A stretch of 64,000 nt of DNA, from positions 1 to 64,000 of the forward strand of contig MGUK01000084.1 in the NCBI GenBank assembly GCA_001799995.1, in the 5' to 3' direction. The notes below the pieces were generated by a model that was given only the letters and a program-made list of their open reading frames with translations, made no database searches and had not been told where the DNA came from. Within the stretch, counting starts at the first letter, position 1. Each line of letters begins with the position of its first letter. A program made the translations under genes and the position numbers. Positions 40,875 through 49,389 of this stretch are shown in pieces. This DNA is from Elusimicrobia bacterium GWF2_62_30. GTDB taxonomy: Bacteria; Elusimicrobiota; Elusimicrobia; Elusimicrobiales; UBA9959.

Positions 40875-40911
40875 CAGGGCGACGTGTTAAACCAGGCTAC
40901 ACCACGACCCC
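40833..40911 (-). tRNA. tRNA-Asp (anticodon GTC)
   Basis: Acceptor GGGGTCG/CGACCCC, T8-G9, D stem GTGT/ACAC, anticodon stem TCGCC/GGCGA with loop CTGTCAA, T arm GCGGG-TTCGAAT-CCCGT (one G-T pair), discriminator G and encoded CCA. The serine recombinase frame reads 42 bases into it in antisense, marking this tRNA 3' end as the junction of the mobile region. Confidence 0.92.
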
Positions 40912-41003
40912 GCGGTGATTTGTATAGGATATCAAAAAAACAGAACTATTTCTACAGGGTTGTTGTTCCGCCCCGACGCGCACGCCGGGGCGGAGCAGCA
41001 GGT

Positions 41004-42914
41004 TTACAGGCGCCCGGTGGCCGCCAGCAGGGCTATCACTATGCCGATGATGGATTCGCCCGCTATGATGCCGGCGCTCACCGGTATCACGTATTTCTCG
41101 GCCAGTTTCTTGTTCTTCTTCTCGAGAATGGTGGCGATAGAGGCGCCGATGAACATGGACAGCGAGTTGTAGAACCCGATTACCATGGACAGCCCGAGCC
41201 CCATGGCCGACGGGATATACTTCTTGTGCTTGGGGAACAGCAGCTCGAGCGTGGGGATGATGATGCCGATCATGCCGCCCACCAGCAGGCCCATCTTGGC
41301 CGTGGGATGCAGCGAGTGCACGCCGTTGGCCAGCAGGCGCGCTACGGCGGCCCAGACCTGCGCCGACGGCGCGGGCCACTGGTCGGTGCCCAGCGCTGCC
41401 GCGTTGGGGACCAGGATATAGAAGGCCGGCACTACCACGAGCGTGCCGGCGAAGATGCCGAAGAACTGCGCCAGGAACTGCTGGCGCGGGTTGGCGCCCA
41501 GCAGGTAGCCGCTCTTGAGGTCGGTGAGCAGGTCGGCGGTGGCGCCGGCGGCGCCCGCCGTTACCGAGGCGGTCATCAGGTTGGTGGTCATGTTGGACGG
41601 CGCCAGGATGCCGAAGGTGAGCTGGGTTATTTTGCCCATGGCGCCTATGGGGGTGATGTCGGCCTCGCCGGTGGCGCGCGCGGCCACTATGGCCAGCAGG
41701 AACGTGAGCGCTACGGCCACCAGGCCCATCCACCAGCTGGTCTGGAAAGCCCAGTGCAGCACGATGATGCAGCCCAGCCCGGAGACGGCCGTGCCGGTCA
41801 CGAACCAGGAGGTGGGCACTTCGATGTGCGCCAGCGGGTCGGCGGCGGTGTCTTCGCGCTTGTGGAAGATGTTAGTGAGGCCGCCGAAGGCGCGGATAAC
41901 GGTCTTCCACTGCAGGGCGAACATGAAGATGGCCGAGGTTACCATGATGGCAGCACCCGTCCAGGTGCTCCACTGCACGATGGCGCGGAAGCCGAGCTTC
42001 GTCGTGTCTATGGCGCCGACGGAGGCGGCCCAGGGGGCAAGCACGCCGTAATTGATCGCCGCGCCCAGCAGCATGGACCAGGCCATTTTCCAGCCGATGA
42101 TGGCGCCGGCGGCTATCATCATGGCGCCCACCTCGAAGGAGATGGTCCACTTGGCCAGTTCGAATCCGCCGAGGCTGCCGGGGAAAGAAAGCGAACCGGG
42201 GATGGCGAACGGCTTGCCCGCGTCGCGCAGCCAGGCGATGGCGGCGCCGAAAACGCTGGCGAGGCCCAGCGACTTGGCTTTGTCCGCCGCTTCCGAGCCT
42301 TTGGCGTGCAGGCTCTTAAGCGTCTCGGCGGCGGCTATGCCGCTGGGGAACTTGAGCTGCTCGATGTTGATCATCTGCCGTTTCATCGGGATGGCTATGA
42401 ACACGCCGAGCATGGCCAGGAAGATGGTCCACAGCGTGAGCACCGTCCACGGCATATGAGAGCCGGTTATTATCAGGTAGGCGGAGATGGCCGACACCAT
42501 GGTGCCGCCGGTGGAGTACCCGGCCGAGCTGGCCGTGGACTGCATGCAGTTGTTCTCCAGGATGGTCATTTCCGTCTTGAAGAGGAAAGGCAGGGCCCGC
42601 ATCAGGGCTTTCCAGATGGCGTAGGAAAGTATGCAGGAGGTGATGGCCACGCCCAGGCCCCAGCCGGTCTTGAGCCCAACGTAGAGGTTGGACAGCGACA
42701 TGAACCCGCCCAGCAGGCCGCCCATGATAACGGAGCGCAGCGTGAGCTGCTTCATGGTGTCGCCCTGGTAAACTTCTTTGTACCACTTGAGCTCAATCTC
42801 TTCGGGGGTGGGGCCGGCCACGTGGGGGTCCTGGTCGGGCTCTTCTATGAGTTCAACCTCCTCCTCGGTCTGCGCGTCTTCGAGCGGGAGGTCGTGGCGT
42901 TTTTCGTCTTCCAT
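41004..42914 (-). CDS. OPT-family oligopeptide transporter
   Basis: A 636-residue inner-membrane protein with about fourteen to sixteen hydrophobic segments. Features of the OPT superfamily include ELKWYKEVYQGDTMKQLTLR before the first segment, GGLLGGFMSLSNLYVGLKTGWG, NNCMQSTASSAGYSTGG and SGYLLGANPRQQFLAQFFG. Members carry peptides or metal-siderophore complexes; the substrate is not readable. The acidic N-terminus (residues 1-35) is unusual only in length. It stands alone between two tRNA genes. Confidence 0.9.
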   Translation of the reverse strand: MEDEKRHDLPLEDAQTEEEVELIEEPDQDPHVAGPTPEEIELKWYKEVYQGDTMKQLTLRSVIMGGLLGGFMSLSNLYVGLKTGWGLGVAITSCILSYAIWKALMRALPFLFKTEMTILENNCMQSTASSAGYSTGGTMVSAISAYLIITGSHMPWTVLTLWTIFLAMLGVFIAIPMKRQMINIEQLKFPSGIAAAETLKSLHAKGSEAADKAKSLGLASVFGAAIAWLRDAGKPFAIPGSLSFPGSLGGFELAKWTISFEVGAMMIAAGAIIGWKMAWSMLLGAAINYGVLAPWAASVGAIDTTKLGFRAIVQWSTWTGAAIMVTSAIFMFALQWKTVIRAFGGLTNIFHKREDTAADPLAHIEVPTSWFVTGTAVSGLGCIIVLHWAFQTSWWMGLVAVALTFLLAIVAARATGEADITPIGAMGKITQLTFGILAPSNMTTNLMTASVTAGAAGATADLLTDLKSGYLLGANPRQQFLAQFFGIFAGTLVVVPAFYILVPNAAALGTDQWPAPSAQVWAAVARLLANGVHSLHPTAKMGLLVGGMIGIIIPTLELLFPKHKKYIPSAMGLGLSMVIGFYNSLSMFIGASIATILEKKNKKLAEKYVIPVSAGIIAGESIIGIVIALLAATGRL

Positions 42915-42948
42915 TTAATTGGTCCTTTTTACGGGGGGGATAAAAAAC

Positions 42949-43023
42949 TGGTGCGCAGTACAGGATTTGAACCTGTGACATCCTCTGTGTAAGAGAGGCG
43001 CTCTACCGCTGAGCTAACTGCGC
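42949..43023 (-). tRNA. tRNA-Val (anticodon TAC)
   Basis: Acceptor GCGCAGT/ACTGCGC, D arm AGCTCAGCGGTAGAGC, anticodon arm CCTCT-CTTACAC-AGAGG, T arm ACAGGTTCAAATCCTGT, discriminator A and encoded CCA. All stems are complete. Confidence 0.95.
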
Positions 43024-43084
43024 TTCAAACCCAACATATTCTAGCAATAGAGAGGGGGGGGCTCCAAATCAGCGCGGAGCGGGT

Positions 43085-44800
43085 TTATGAATAGTACGCC
43101 AGGGCGGCCAGGATGAAGAACTGGGCGTCGATAAGGGTTTCCGCCGTTATCCTTTCCGGGATGCGGCTGAAATAGAAGAAGAGCAGGAGGCCGAGATAAT
43201 AGAAAAGCCCGGTCAACAGCAGGGAGGCCAGCTCCGGCTGCCAGCCCATGCCCTTGATGGCCAACAGCACGGCGGACAGGAGCAGGAAGATGAAAAACAG
43301 CGTGAGATAGGTGAGGGTGGGCCCGGCGGCCTTGTAGAAGTTCTCTTTGCCGGTTATCATGTCGCTGTGGGCGTGGCTGACGCCGAACAGCACCGAGCGG
43401 GTGAACACCAGCAGGAAGGCGAAGAACACCGCCAGCTGCGTGGAATTGCTCAACGCCCCGCCGTGGCCGAGGCCCGGCGCGTAGGCGCACATGAAGGCCC
43501 AGCCCAGCGCTATGAGCAGGTCCTTGGAGGCGGGGAAATTGCCGAACTTCTCAAAGCCGATGGGGAGCTTGTAGGGGTAGAGCATGCCTACCAGCCAGAA
43601 GAAAGCCGCCGTGAGCAGCACCTGCCAGCCCAGGGCGGCCGAAAGGAAGATGGCCAGCGCCCCGGCCAGCAGCGCGGCGAAGCGCGACTGTACCGCGTAC
43701 TTTACGAATAACAATTTGCGGGCTTTATCCGGCGCGGCCGCGCCTTTTTCCGCCGCGCGGTTGGCCATGTGCAGGCTGAAGGCGAAGAGGCCGGCCATGA
43801 GCAGGAATTTGCCGGAGACCGGCGCGCCTTCCAGCTTCAGGCAGACGTAGGTAAGGGCGGCCGCGGCCAGCGCCGTGTAGAGCGAGCCGGTGATCACCAG
43901 CTTCCAGCCCAGGGAGAGCTGCTCCAGCAGGCGGTTCTCGCGGCTGGCGGCCAGCTCATGCGCTTTCTCAAGCACCTTCTCTATCATCCACGTCGGGGTG
44001 GAGGCCCCGGCGGTGATGAATACTTTTGCGGCGCCGCGGAACATGCTCTTCTTCAGCTCGTCTTCCTTCTCTATGTGCACGGCTTTTTTAGCCAGGCGTT
44101 TACAGATGTGGAAAAGGCGCGCGGTGTTGGCGGAATTGCGGCCGCCCACCACTATCACCAGGTCCGCGTCCCTGGAAAGCTCCACGGTCTCTTTCTGGCG
44201 CTGGCGCGTGGGGTTGCAGATGGTGTTTGAGACGGTCAGCTCGCCGGCTATCTTGCGGGCCTCTTCCACGGCGGCCAGGAAGACCTCGTTCTCCTGAGTG
44301 GTCTGGGCCACGATGTTGGCTTTTTTCAGATGGCGGAGCTTCTTTATCTCTTCCGGCCCGCTTACCACGTGGCCGTGCCCGCCGGCATAGCCCATAAGCC
44401 CGACCACTTCGGCGTGGTCGCGGTCTCCCACTATGATGGTGGCGCAGCCCTCTGCGGCATGGGCGCGGATATTCTCCTGCGCGTGCTTTACCAGCGGGCA
44501 GGTGGCGTCCACCACTTCCAGGCCCAGCGAGCGGATCTTCTTCTCTTCTTCGGGGGTGATGCCGTGCGCGCGGATTACGAGGATGGCGCCGCGCTCTTTG
44601 ATCTCCTCGGCGGAATTAACGGAATGGATGTTCTGCTCTTTGAGGGTTTCGATGACCTGCTTGTTATGGATGAGCGGGCCTAAAGTATAAATTCTCTTTT
44701 TGCTATGCTTGGCCAGCTCCAGCACTTTGTCTATGGCCGTCTTCACCCCGGGGCAGAACCCGGCGCTTTCGGCTACTGTTATCTGCACTCGTTCCGGCAT
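43085..44800 (-). CDS. ispH: IspH fused to a UbiA-like membrane domain
   Basis: A 571-residue two-part protein. Residues 1-285 are 4-hydroxy-3-methylbut-2-enyl diphosphate reductase, last step of the MEP isoprenoid pathway, with the three [4Fe-4S] Cys (AGFCPGV, DATCPLV, NTICNPT) and RAHGITP, AQTTQ and TAGASTPTWMIE motifs. Residues about 295-571 contain eight or nine membrane helices resembling UbiA prenyltransferases: LYPYKLPIGFEKFGN followed by DLLIALGWAF, and SHAHSDMITGKENFYKAAG. The first Asp-rich motif is eroded (ANRAAEKGAAAPD in place of N-D-x3-D), so transferase activity is uncertain. IspH alone is about 290-310 residues, so the fusion is real length and in one frame. Confidence 0.92.
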   Translation of the reverse strand: MPERVQITVAESAGFCPGVKTAIDKVLELAKHSKKRIYTLGPLIHNKQVIETLKEQNIHSVNSAEEIKERGAILVIRAHGITPEEEKKIRSLGLEVVDATCPLVKHAQENIRAHAAEGCATIIVGDRDHAEVVGLMGYAGGHGHVVSGPEEIKKLRHLKKANIVAQTTQENEVFLAAVEEARKIAGELTVSNTICNPTRQRQKETVELSRDADLVIVVGGRNSANTARLFHICKRLAKKAVHIEKEDELKKSMFRGAAKVFITAGASTPTWMIEKVLEKAHELAASRENRLLEQLSLGWKLVITGSLYTALAAAALTYVCLKLEGAPVSGKFLLMAGLFAFSLHMANRAAEKGAAAPDKARKLLFVKYAVQSRFAALLAGALAIFLSAALGWQVLLTAAFFWLVGMLYPYKLPIGFEKFGNFPASKDLLIALGWAFMCAYAPGLGHGGALSNSTQLAVFFAFLLVFTRSVLFGVSHAHSDMITGKENFYKAAGPTLTYLTLFFIFLLLSAVLLAIKGMGWQPELASLLLTGLFYYLGLLLFFYFSRIPERITAETLIDAQFFILAALAYYS

Positions 44801-44878
44801 GCGGGAATTTTAACATTTATGCGCGATGCGCGGCGCCGGGCGGGGGGAGGCGCGCCGCCTTCCCCCGCGGCCGCGGGC

Positions 44879-45292
44879 TTATTTCTTTTTCAGTACGTAG
44901 TATTCGGGCTTCATGTGCCTTATAGTGTAGTCGCCGCTTTTCCATTCCAGGAAAAGGTAGGTCTGCCCGCCTATCTTCTTTATGAGGTAGGCGCTGGCGG
45001 TCCGGTCGCCGCTGTGCATCAGCACGCCCTTGGTCCAGGTCCACCAGGGCTTGGCGGTCTTACCGCCGGGCAGGAAGGTGAGCCCTTTAAGATAAAGGTC
45101 GTCCCCGAAGCTCTTCATGCCGGGCGTGAAGTCCGAAGGTTCGGACACGAAGTCCACGCTGACCCAGGCGCCTATCACCGCGGTGTCGTTCACGAAGGGC
45201 AGGTCGATCTTGTCCACTATTCTTTCCAGGGCGTATACGCTGCCGCCCAGGGTTAACAGCGCCAGTACCAGTACCGCTAATTTGGTTTTCAT
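44879..45292 (-). CDS. Secreted single-domain protein of the repeated W-K-SGDYT type
   Basis: A 137-residue exported protein (signal peptide to about 21) with one beta domain: DKIDLPFVNDTAVIGAWVSV, DLYLKGLTFLPGGKT, WTWTKGVLMHSGDRTASAYL, LFLEWKSGDYTIRHMKPEYY. The same domain occurs twice in the next protein upstream (45410). It resembles a domain I associate with some Firmicutes BlaR1/M56-type proteins, from memory and unverified. Last gene of the ECF sigma locus. Confidence 0.65.
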   Translation of the reverse strand: MKTKLAVLVLALLTLGGSVYALERIVDKIDLPFVNDTAVIGAWVSVDFVSEPSDFTPGMKSFGDDLYLKGLTFLPGGKTAKPWWTWTKGVLMHSGDRTASAYLIKKIGGQTYLFLEWKSGDYTIRHMKPEYYVLKKK

Positions 45293-45363
45293 AATGCCGC
45301 CTCCTGTGCTTTGCTTTTTGCTTACAAGCGTTAATACGCAGGCGGCCCGGAAGTATTACAAAG

Positions 45364-45391
45364 AAAAAGCCCCCGCTGCCGGGGGCTTTTT
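45364..45391. terminator. Intrinsic terminator
   Basis: A perfect 12-bp stem AAAAAGCCCCCG/CGGGGGCTTTTT with loop CTGC, between the two secreted-domain genes; it would separate or attenuate the last gene from the sigma operon. Confidence 0.85.
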
Positions 45392-45409
45392 AAAGGCTCT
45401 TTGCGGGAG

Positions 45410-46195
45410 CTATTTCTTCTTTAATACATAGTAATGCGGCTTCATGCCGCGGAAGGTATAGTCGCCGCTTTTCCATTCGAAGAACATATACTGAGTGCCG
45501 CCGATGTCCTTGATGGTGTAGGCGCTGGCGGTCCTGTCGCCGCTGTGCATTACCACGCCCTTGGTCCAGCTCCACCAGGTATTGCCGCCCTTGCCGCCTT
45601 CCTTGAAGGTCATTTCTTTAAGGTAGAGGTCGCCGGCCCAGGCTTTTTCGGCGGGGGTGAACTTCTCCGGGCTTTCCACGAAGTCCACGCTCTCCCAGGT
45701 GCCTACCACCTGCGGATCGTCGTTAAAGGGCAGGTCTATCTTGTCGCGCTTTATGCCGCCCTGTTTTTTCAGCACGTAATATTCCGGTTTCTGGTGCCTT
45801 ATGGTGTAATCCCCGCTCTTCCACTCGAAGAACATATACTCCGCGCCGGCCATTTTCTTGATGAGGTACTTGCTGGCGGTCTTGTCGCCGCGGTGCATCA
45901 CCACGCCCTTGGTCCAGGTCAGCCAGCCGTTAAGGGTTTTACCGCCCGGCAGGAAGACCAGCTCTTTTAAGTACAGTTCGTCGTCCCAGGAGCGCTTCTT
46001 GGGGTCGAACTGACCGGGCTCGGCGACAAAATCCACGGAGCGCCAGGAGCCCTGTACCTCTTTGTCGTCCACGAACGGGAGATTGATATCATCTTCGATG
46101 ACGTTCCCGGCGGCCTTCCCGGATTTTGTGTCCCCGGCAGCAACCGCGCCGGAGACGAACAACAAAGCGGTCAGCAATATGAGTTTCGTTTTCAT
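45410..46195 (-). CDS. Secreted protein with two copies of the W-K-SGDYT domain
   Basis: A 261-residue exported protein (signal peptide to about 20). Two tandem domains (about 35-140 and 145-261) each contain D-(K/D)-I-(D/N)-LPF-(V/N)-DD, W-(R/E)-SVDFV, DLYLKE or ELYLKE, W-x-WTKGVVMH, FFEWKSGDYT and YYVLKK. Internal duplication plus the separate single-domain gene at 44879 indicate repeated copying within the locus. It is directly downstream of the anti-sigma-like gene, so it is a likely sigma target or signal partner. Confidence 0.7.
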   Translation of the reverse strand: MKTKLILLTALLFVSGAVAAGDTKSGKAAGNVIEDDINLPFVDDKEVQGSWRSVDFVAEPGQFDPKKRSWDDELYLKELVFLPGGKTLNGWLTWTKGVVMHRGDKTASKYLIKKMAGAEYMFFEWKSGDYTIRHQKPEYYVLKKQGGIKRDKIDLPFNDDPQVVGTWESVDFVESPEKFTPAEKAWAGDLYLKEMTFKEGGKGGNTWWSWTKGVVMHSGDRTASAYTIKDIGGTQYMFFEWKSGDYTFRGMKPHYYVLKKK

Positions 46196-46203
46196 ATATC
46201 CTC

Positions 46204-46542
46204 CTAAAATCTCGGTGCGGCCTGGTAATCCTTAAGGCCCTGCCTGCCGCAATCGCCATAACTATCGGTGGGGATGTTATAAGAGGCGGAATAAGCCCGG
46301 TCGGCATTGTTCTTGTGCGGCAGGCCCACCGCCAATATAAGGGCCGCCATGGCCGCAGCCGCTACAGGGAGCGCCCAGCGCCAGCTGAAGAAAGGTTTTT
46401 TCTCCTCGATGTCCCGGTTTAAGAGCCGGGCTTTCAGCGACTCCCTTACCTTGCTTTTGCCGCTCAGGTCCGTGGCCCGCAGCACGGCGGCCAGGTTCTC
46501 GAATTCGCCGAAATTGTCTTTTTCCTCGTCGTTTTCGGTCAT
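46204..46542 (-). CDS. Putative anti-sigma factor, single-pass
   Basis: A 112-residue protein with an acidic cytosolic N-terminus, one membrane segment (WALPVAAAAMAALILAVGL, about 55-73) and a short periplasmic tail (with YGDCGRQ). It has no zinc-binding HxxxCxxC motif. Assignment rests on position: its start overlaps the ECF sigma gene by 4 bases, the standard arrangement for an anti-sigma. Confidence 0.65.
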   Translation of the reverse strand: MTENDEEKDNFGEFENLAAVLRATDLSGKSKVRESLKARLLNRDIEEKKPFFSWRWALPVAAAAMAALILAVGLPHKNNADRAYSASYNIPTDSYGDCGRQGLKDYQAAPRF

Positions 46543-47036
46543 ATAGCTTCCGGCCCCAACAGGCCCTTAAGGTTCTTCATCGCCCGAAATAAAATAACGC
46601 CGATATTGCTTTCGCTCAGCCCGGTGCTTTGCGCTATCGCGCGGTTGGTCATTTCCCCGGTGAACTTCAAAGCTATGATGTCGCGCTCTTTCTCTGAAAG
46701 CTTCTCCATCGCCTTCAGCACCCTGTCCCCCAGGTCCTTTATCTCCACGGTCTTTTCCACAGAGTCCGGCGACTGCAGCAGGTCTTCCATGCCCGAGGTT
46801 GAGAAATTGCCCCGAATCTTCTGCCGGCGGTAATGGTCCATCAGCGTATTGCGCGCAATCGTAAAGAGCCAGATCTGGATATCGGCCTTGGCCGGGTCGA
46901 AGTCGTCGTACTTATCCAGTATCTTTTCAAACACCCGCGAAACGATATCATCGGCCATGTCCGGAGAGCTGACCCTGTAGAGGATATAGTTATATATCCT
47001 GCTGAAATATTTATCGTACAGTTCTTCAAAACTCAT
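46539..47036 (-). CDS. ECF-type RNA polymerase sigma factor
   Basis: A 165-residue sigma-70-family factor: region 2 about 5-75 (FEELYDKYFSRIYNYI, DIVSRVFEKIL, IWLFTIARNTLMDHYRR) and region 4 about 105-160 (LSEKERDIIALKFTGEMTNRAIAQ, SESNIGVILFRAMKNLK). It probably directs its own operon and is held by the downstream membrane protein. Translationally coupled to that gene. Confidence 0.92.
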   Translation of the reverse strand: MSFEELYDKYFSRIYNYILYRVSSPDMADDIVSRVFEKILDKYDDFDPAKADIQIWLFTIARNTLMDHYRRQKIRGNFSTSGMEDLLQSPDSVEKTVEIKDLGDRVLKAMEKLSEKERDIIALKFTGEMTNRAIAQSTGLSESNIGVILFRAMKNLKGLLGPEAI

Positions 47037-47109
47037 ATTTCCTTAACGGTTAATACGCACCAGTTGTTAAAGTATTACAAATATCCCGCCCCTAGGGAAA
47101 CGAGTACTT

Positions 47110-47259
47110 GGGCTGGGCGGGGGGAAGGGGTAGCAAAACCGTCCGTAGGCCGAGGCTTGCATAGCGCCGAGGCCGGAGGAAGAGCGAGGCACGGTGTGCC
47201 GGATGGAGCGAAGCGACAGGTCCCCGCGCGTTTTGATACCCCTTCCACCCGCCAAGCCC
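47110..47259. repeat. R1 stem element, copy 2 (150 bp)
   Basis: Terminal arms 47110-47139 and 47230-47259 pair at 26 of 30 positions. The core shares GGCTTGCATAGCGCCGAGG and AGGCACGGTGTGCC with the copies at 1.05 and 50.6 kb, but the arms are a different sequence. It lies between divergent sigma and uvrB genes and fills most of that gap. Confidence 0.82.
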
Positions 47260-47307
47260 TGGATGGGTGAACACTGCATAACTGAGAATATTGCTAGAAT
47301 TTACCTT

Positions 47308-49320
47308 ATGGAGAACAGGTTCAGGCTGGTAGCGCCTTTCGGGCCCGCCGGCGGCCAGCCGGCCGCCATAGACGCGCTCTGCGCCGGCGTAAAAGCCGGT
47401 AAGGCCAACCAGACCCTGCTCGGCGTCACCGGCTCCGGCAAAACCTTCACCATAGCCGCCATGGTAGAGCGCCTCCAGCGCCCCGCCCTCGTCATCTCGC
47501 CCAACAAAGTGCTGGCCGCCCAGCTGTATTCCGAATTCAAGACCTTCTTCCCTGACAATGCCGTGGAATACTTCGTCTCCTATTACGACTATTACCAGCC
47601 CGAAGCCTATATCCCCGCCACCGACACCTATATAGAAAAAGATTCCTCCATCAACGACCACATCGACAAACTGCGCCTGAAAGCCACCACCTCCATACTC
47701 ACCCGCCCCGACACTTTGGTGGTAGCTTCCGTCTCCTGCATTTATAACATAGGCTCGCCCGACAACTTCGGCGAGATGTGCATGAACATAAAGCGCGGCC
47801 AGAAGGCCGACCGCAAAGCGCTTACGCGTTCCCTGGTGCACATCAACTACGAGCGCAACGAAGTGGAGTTCTCGCGCGGCACCTTCCGCATGCGCGGCCC
47901 CAACCTGGATATCTTCCCGGCCGATTCCGAGAAAGCCTGGCGCGTGGAAATGGACGACACGGTGACCTCGATAAAGGAAATAGACCCGCTTACCGGCGAC
48001 GCGCTGCGCGACCTGCCCGAGATCTGGGTGTTCCCGGCCACGCATTTCGTGTCCACCTCCGGCGAGGTGGAGAAAGCCACCGCCGCAATAGAGGCCGAGC
48101 TGGCCGAACGGCTGGCCGAGCTGAAAGGCGGGGGGAAACTGCTGGAGGCCGAGCGGCTGGGCCAGCGCGTGCGCTATGACCTGGAGATGATACGCCAGAC
48201 CGGCTACTGCAGCGGCGTGGAGAACTATTCCCGCCACCTGGCCAACCGCCCGCCCGGCAGCCGGCCCGACTGCCTGTTCGACTATTTCAAAAAAGGCTTC
48301 CTGCTCTTCGTGGACGAATCGCACGTGACGGTGCCGCAGATCCGCGGCATGTACGCCGGCGACCGCGCGCGCAAACAGACGCTGGTGGATTTCGGCTTCC
48401 GCCTGCCGTCGGCGCTGGACAACCGGCCGCTCAAGTTCGACGAGTTCGAAGCCCTGCGGCCTGCCACCGTTTTCGTTTCGGCCACGCCCGGCCCTTATGA
48501 GCTGGCGACCTGCTCCAAAGAGGACATCGTTGAACAGATCATCCGCCCCACCGGCCTGGTGGACCCGGAGATAAAGATCCTGCCCGTGACCGGCCAGATA
48601 AAGGCTTTGACCGCCGAGATAGAAAAGCGCGCGGCCAAGCACGAGCGCACGCTGGTGCTGACCCTAACCAAGAAGACGGCCGAGGACCTGAGCGCTTTCC
48701 TGGGCGAGAAGGGCCTGAAGGCGCGCTACATGCATTCCGACATGGACACGCTGGAGCGGCTGGATATCCTGGGCGCTTTCCGCAAGGGCGAGTTCGACGC
48801 GCTGGTGGGCATCAATTTGCTGCGCGAAGGCCTGGACATCCCCGAGGTCACGCTGGTGGCCATTCTCAATGCCGACAACGAGGGCTTCCTGCGCAGCGAG
48901 ACCACTTTGATACAGATCTCGGGCCGCGCGGCCCGCAACTTGTGCGGCGAAGTCATCCTTTTCGCGGACCGCATTACCGGCAGCATGGAGCGGGCTATGT
49001 CCGAGATGACGCGCCGCCGCACCACGCAGCTGGCCTATAATAAGGAACACGGCATCGAGCCGAAGAGTATCATCAAGAAATTCGTGGAATACGAGGAGCT
49101 GCGCACGCAGGCCAAGCGCGAGGGCCTGGCGGTGGCCGAGCCCCTGCCGCGCGGCGACATGCCCAAGGCTTCCGTGAAGGCGCTGGCGGCCGAAATAGAA
49201 AAGCGCATGAAGGACGCCGCCGACAACCTCAATTTCGAGCTGGCCGCCGAGCTGCGCAACCGCCTCTTCGAACTCCGCGAAATGACCGGCCTCCCCAAAC
49301 CCTCCCGCAAAAAGAAGTAA
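47308..49320 (+). CDS. uvrB: Excinuclease ABC subunit B
   Basis: A 670-residue UvrB, the helicase-like damage-verifying subunit of nucleotide excision repair. Walker A GVTGSGKT (about 39), SPNKVLAAQLYSEFK, the beta-hairpin region SYYDYYQPEAYIP with YIEKDSSIND, DESHVTVPQ (Walker B), ALDNRPLKFDEF, LREGLDIPEV, QISGRAARN (usually QTIGRAARN), and a C-terminal UVR domain (LNFELAAELRNRLFELRE) for UvrC. ATG 47308 gives the normal N-terminus; the frame upstream is repeat element. No strong ribosome-binding site is visible. Confidence 0.97.
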   Translation: MENRFRLVAPFGPAGGQPAAIDALCAGVKAGKANQTLLGVTGSGKTFTIAAMVERLQRPALVISPNKVLAAQLYSEFKTFFPDNAVEYFVSYYDYYQPEAYIPATDTYIEKDSSINDHIDKLRLKATTSILTRPDTLVVASVSCIYNIGSPDNFGEMCMNIKRGQKADRKALTRSLVHINYERNEVEFSRGTFRMRGPNLDIFPADSEKAWRVEMDDTVTSIKEIDPLTGDALRDLPEIWVFPATHFVSTSGEVEKATAAIEAELAERLAELKGGGKLLEAERLGQRVRYDLEMIRQTGYCSGVENYSRHLANRPPGSRPDCLFDYFKKGFLLFVDESHVTVPQIRGMYAGDRARKQTLVDFGFRLPSALDNRPLKFDEFEALRPATVFVSATPGPYELATCSKEDIVEQIIRPTGLVDPEIKILPVTGQIKALTAEIEKRAAKHERTLVLTLTKKTAEDLSAFLGEKGLKARYMHSDMDTLERLDILGAFRKGEFDALVGINLLREGLDIPEVTLVAILNADNEGFLRSETTLIQISGRAARNLCGEVILFADRITGSMERAMSEMTRRRTTQLAYNKEHGIEPKSIIKKFVEYEELRTQAKREGLAVAEPLPRGDMPKASVKALAAEIEKRMKDAADNLNFELAAELRNRLFELREMTGLPKPSRKKK

Positions 49321-49389
49321 AAGATCCCGTTTCTTCCCGACAGGAGGCTGTCGGGTTGGCCTGCTATGCTATTTGGGCATGGAGGGCTT

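Noticed and set aside
40884-42992. 702-codon plus-strand open frame over the OPT gene
   Set aside because: Antisense of a clear transporter; it also crosses both tRNA regions. The Arg/Gly/His-rich product is typical of a shadow frame.
47092-48642. 516-codon minus-strand frame over uvrB
   Set aside because: Antisense to an unmistakable UvrB.
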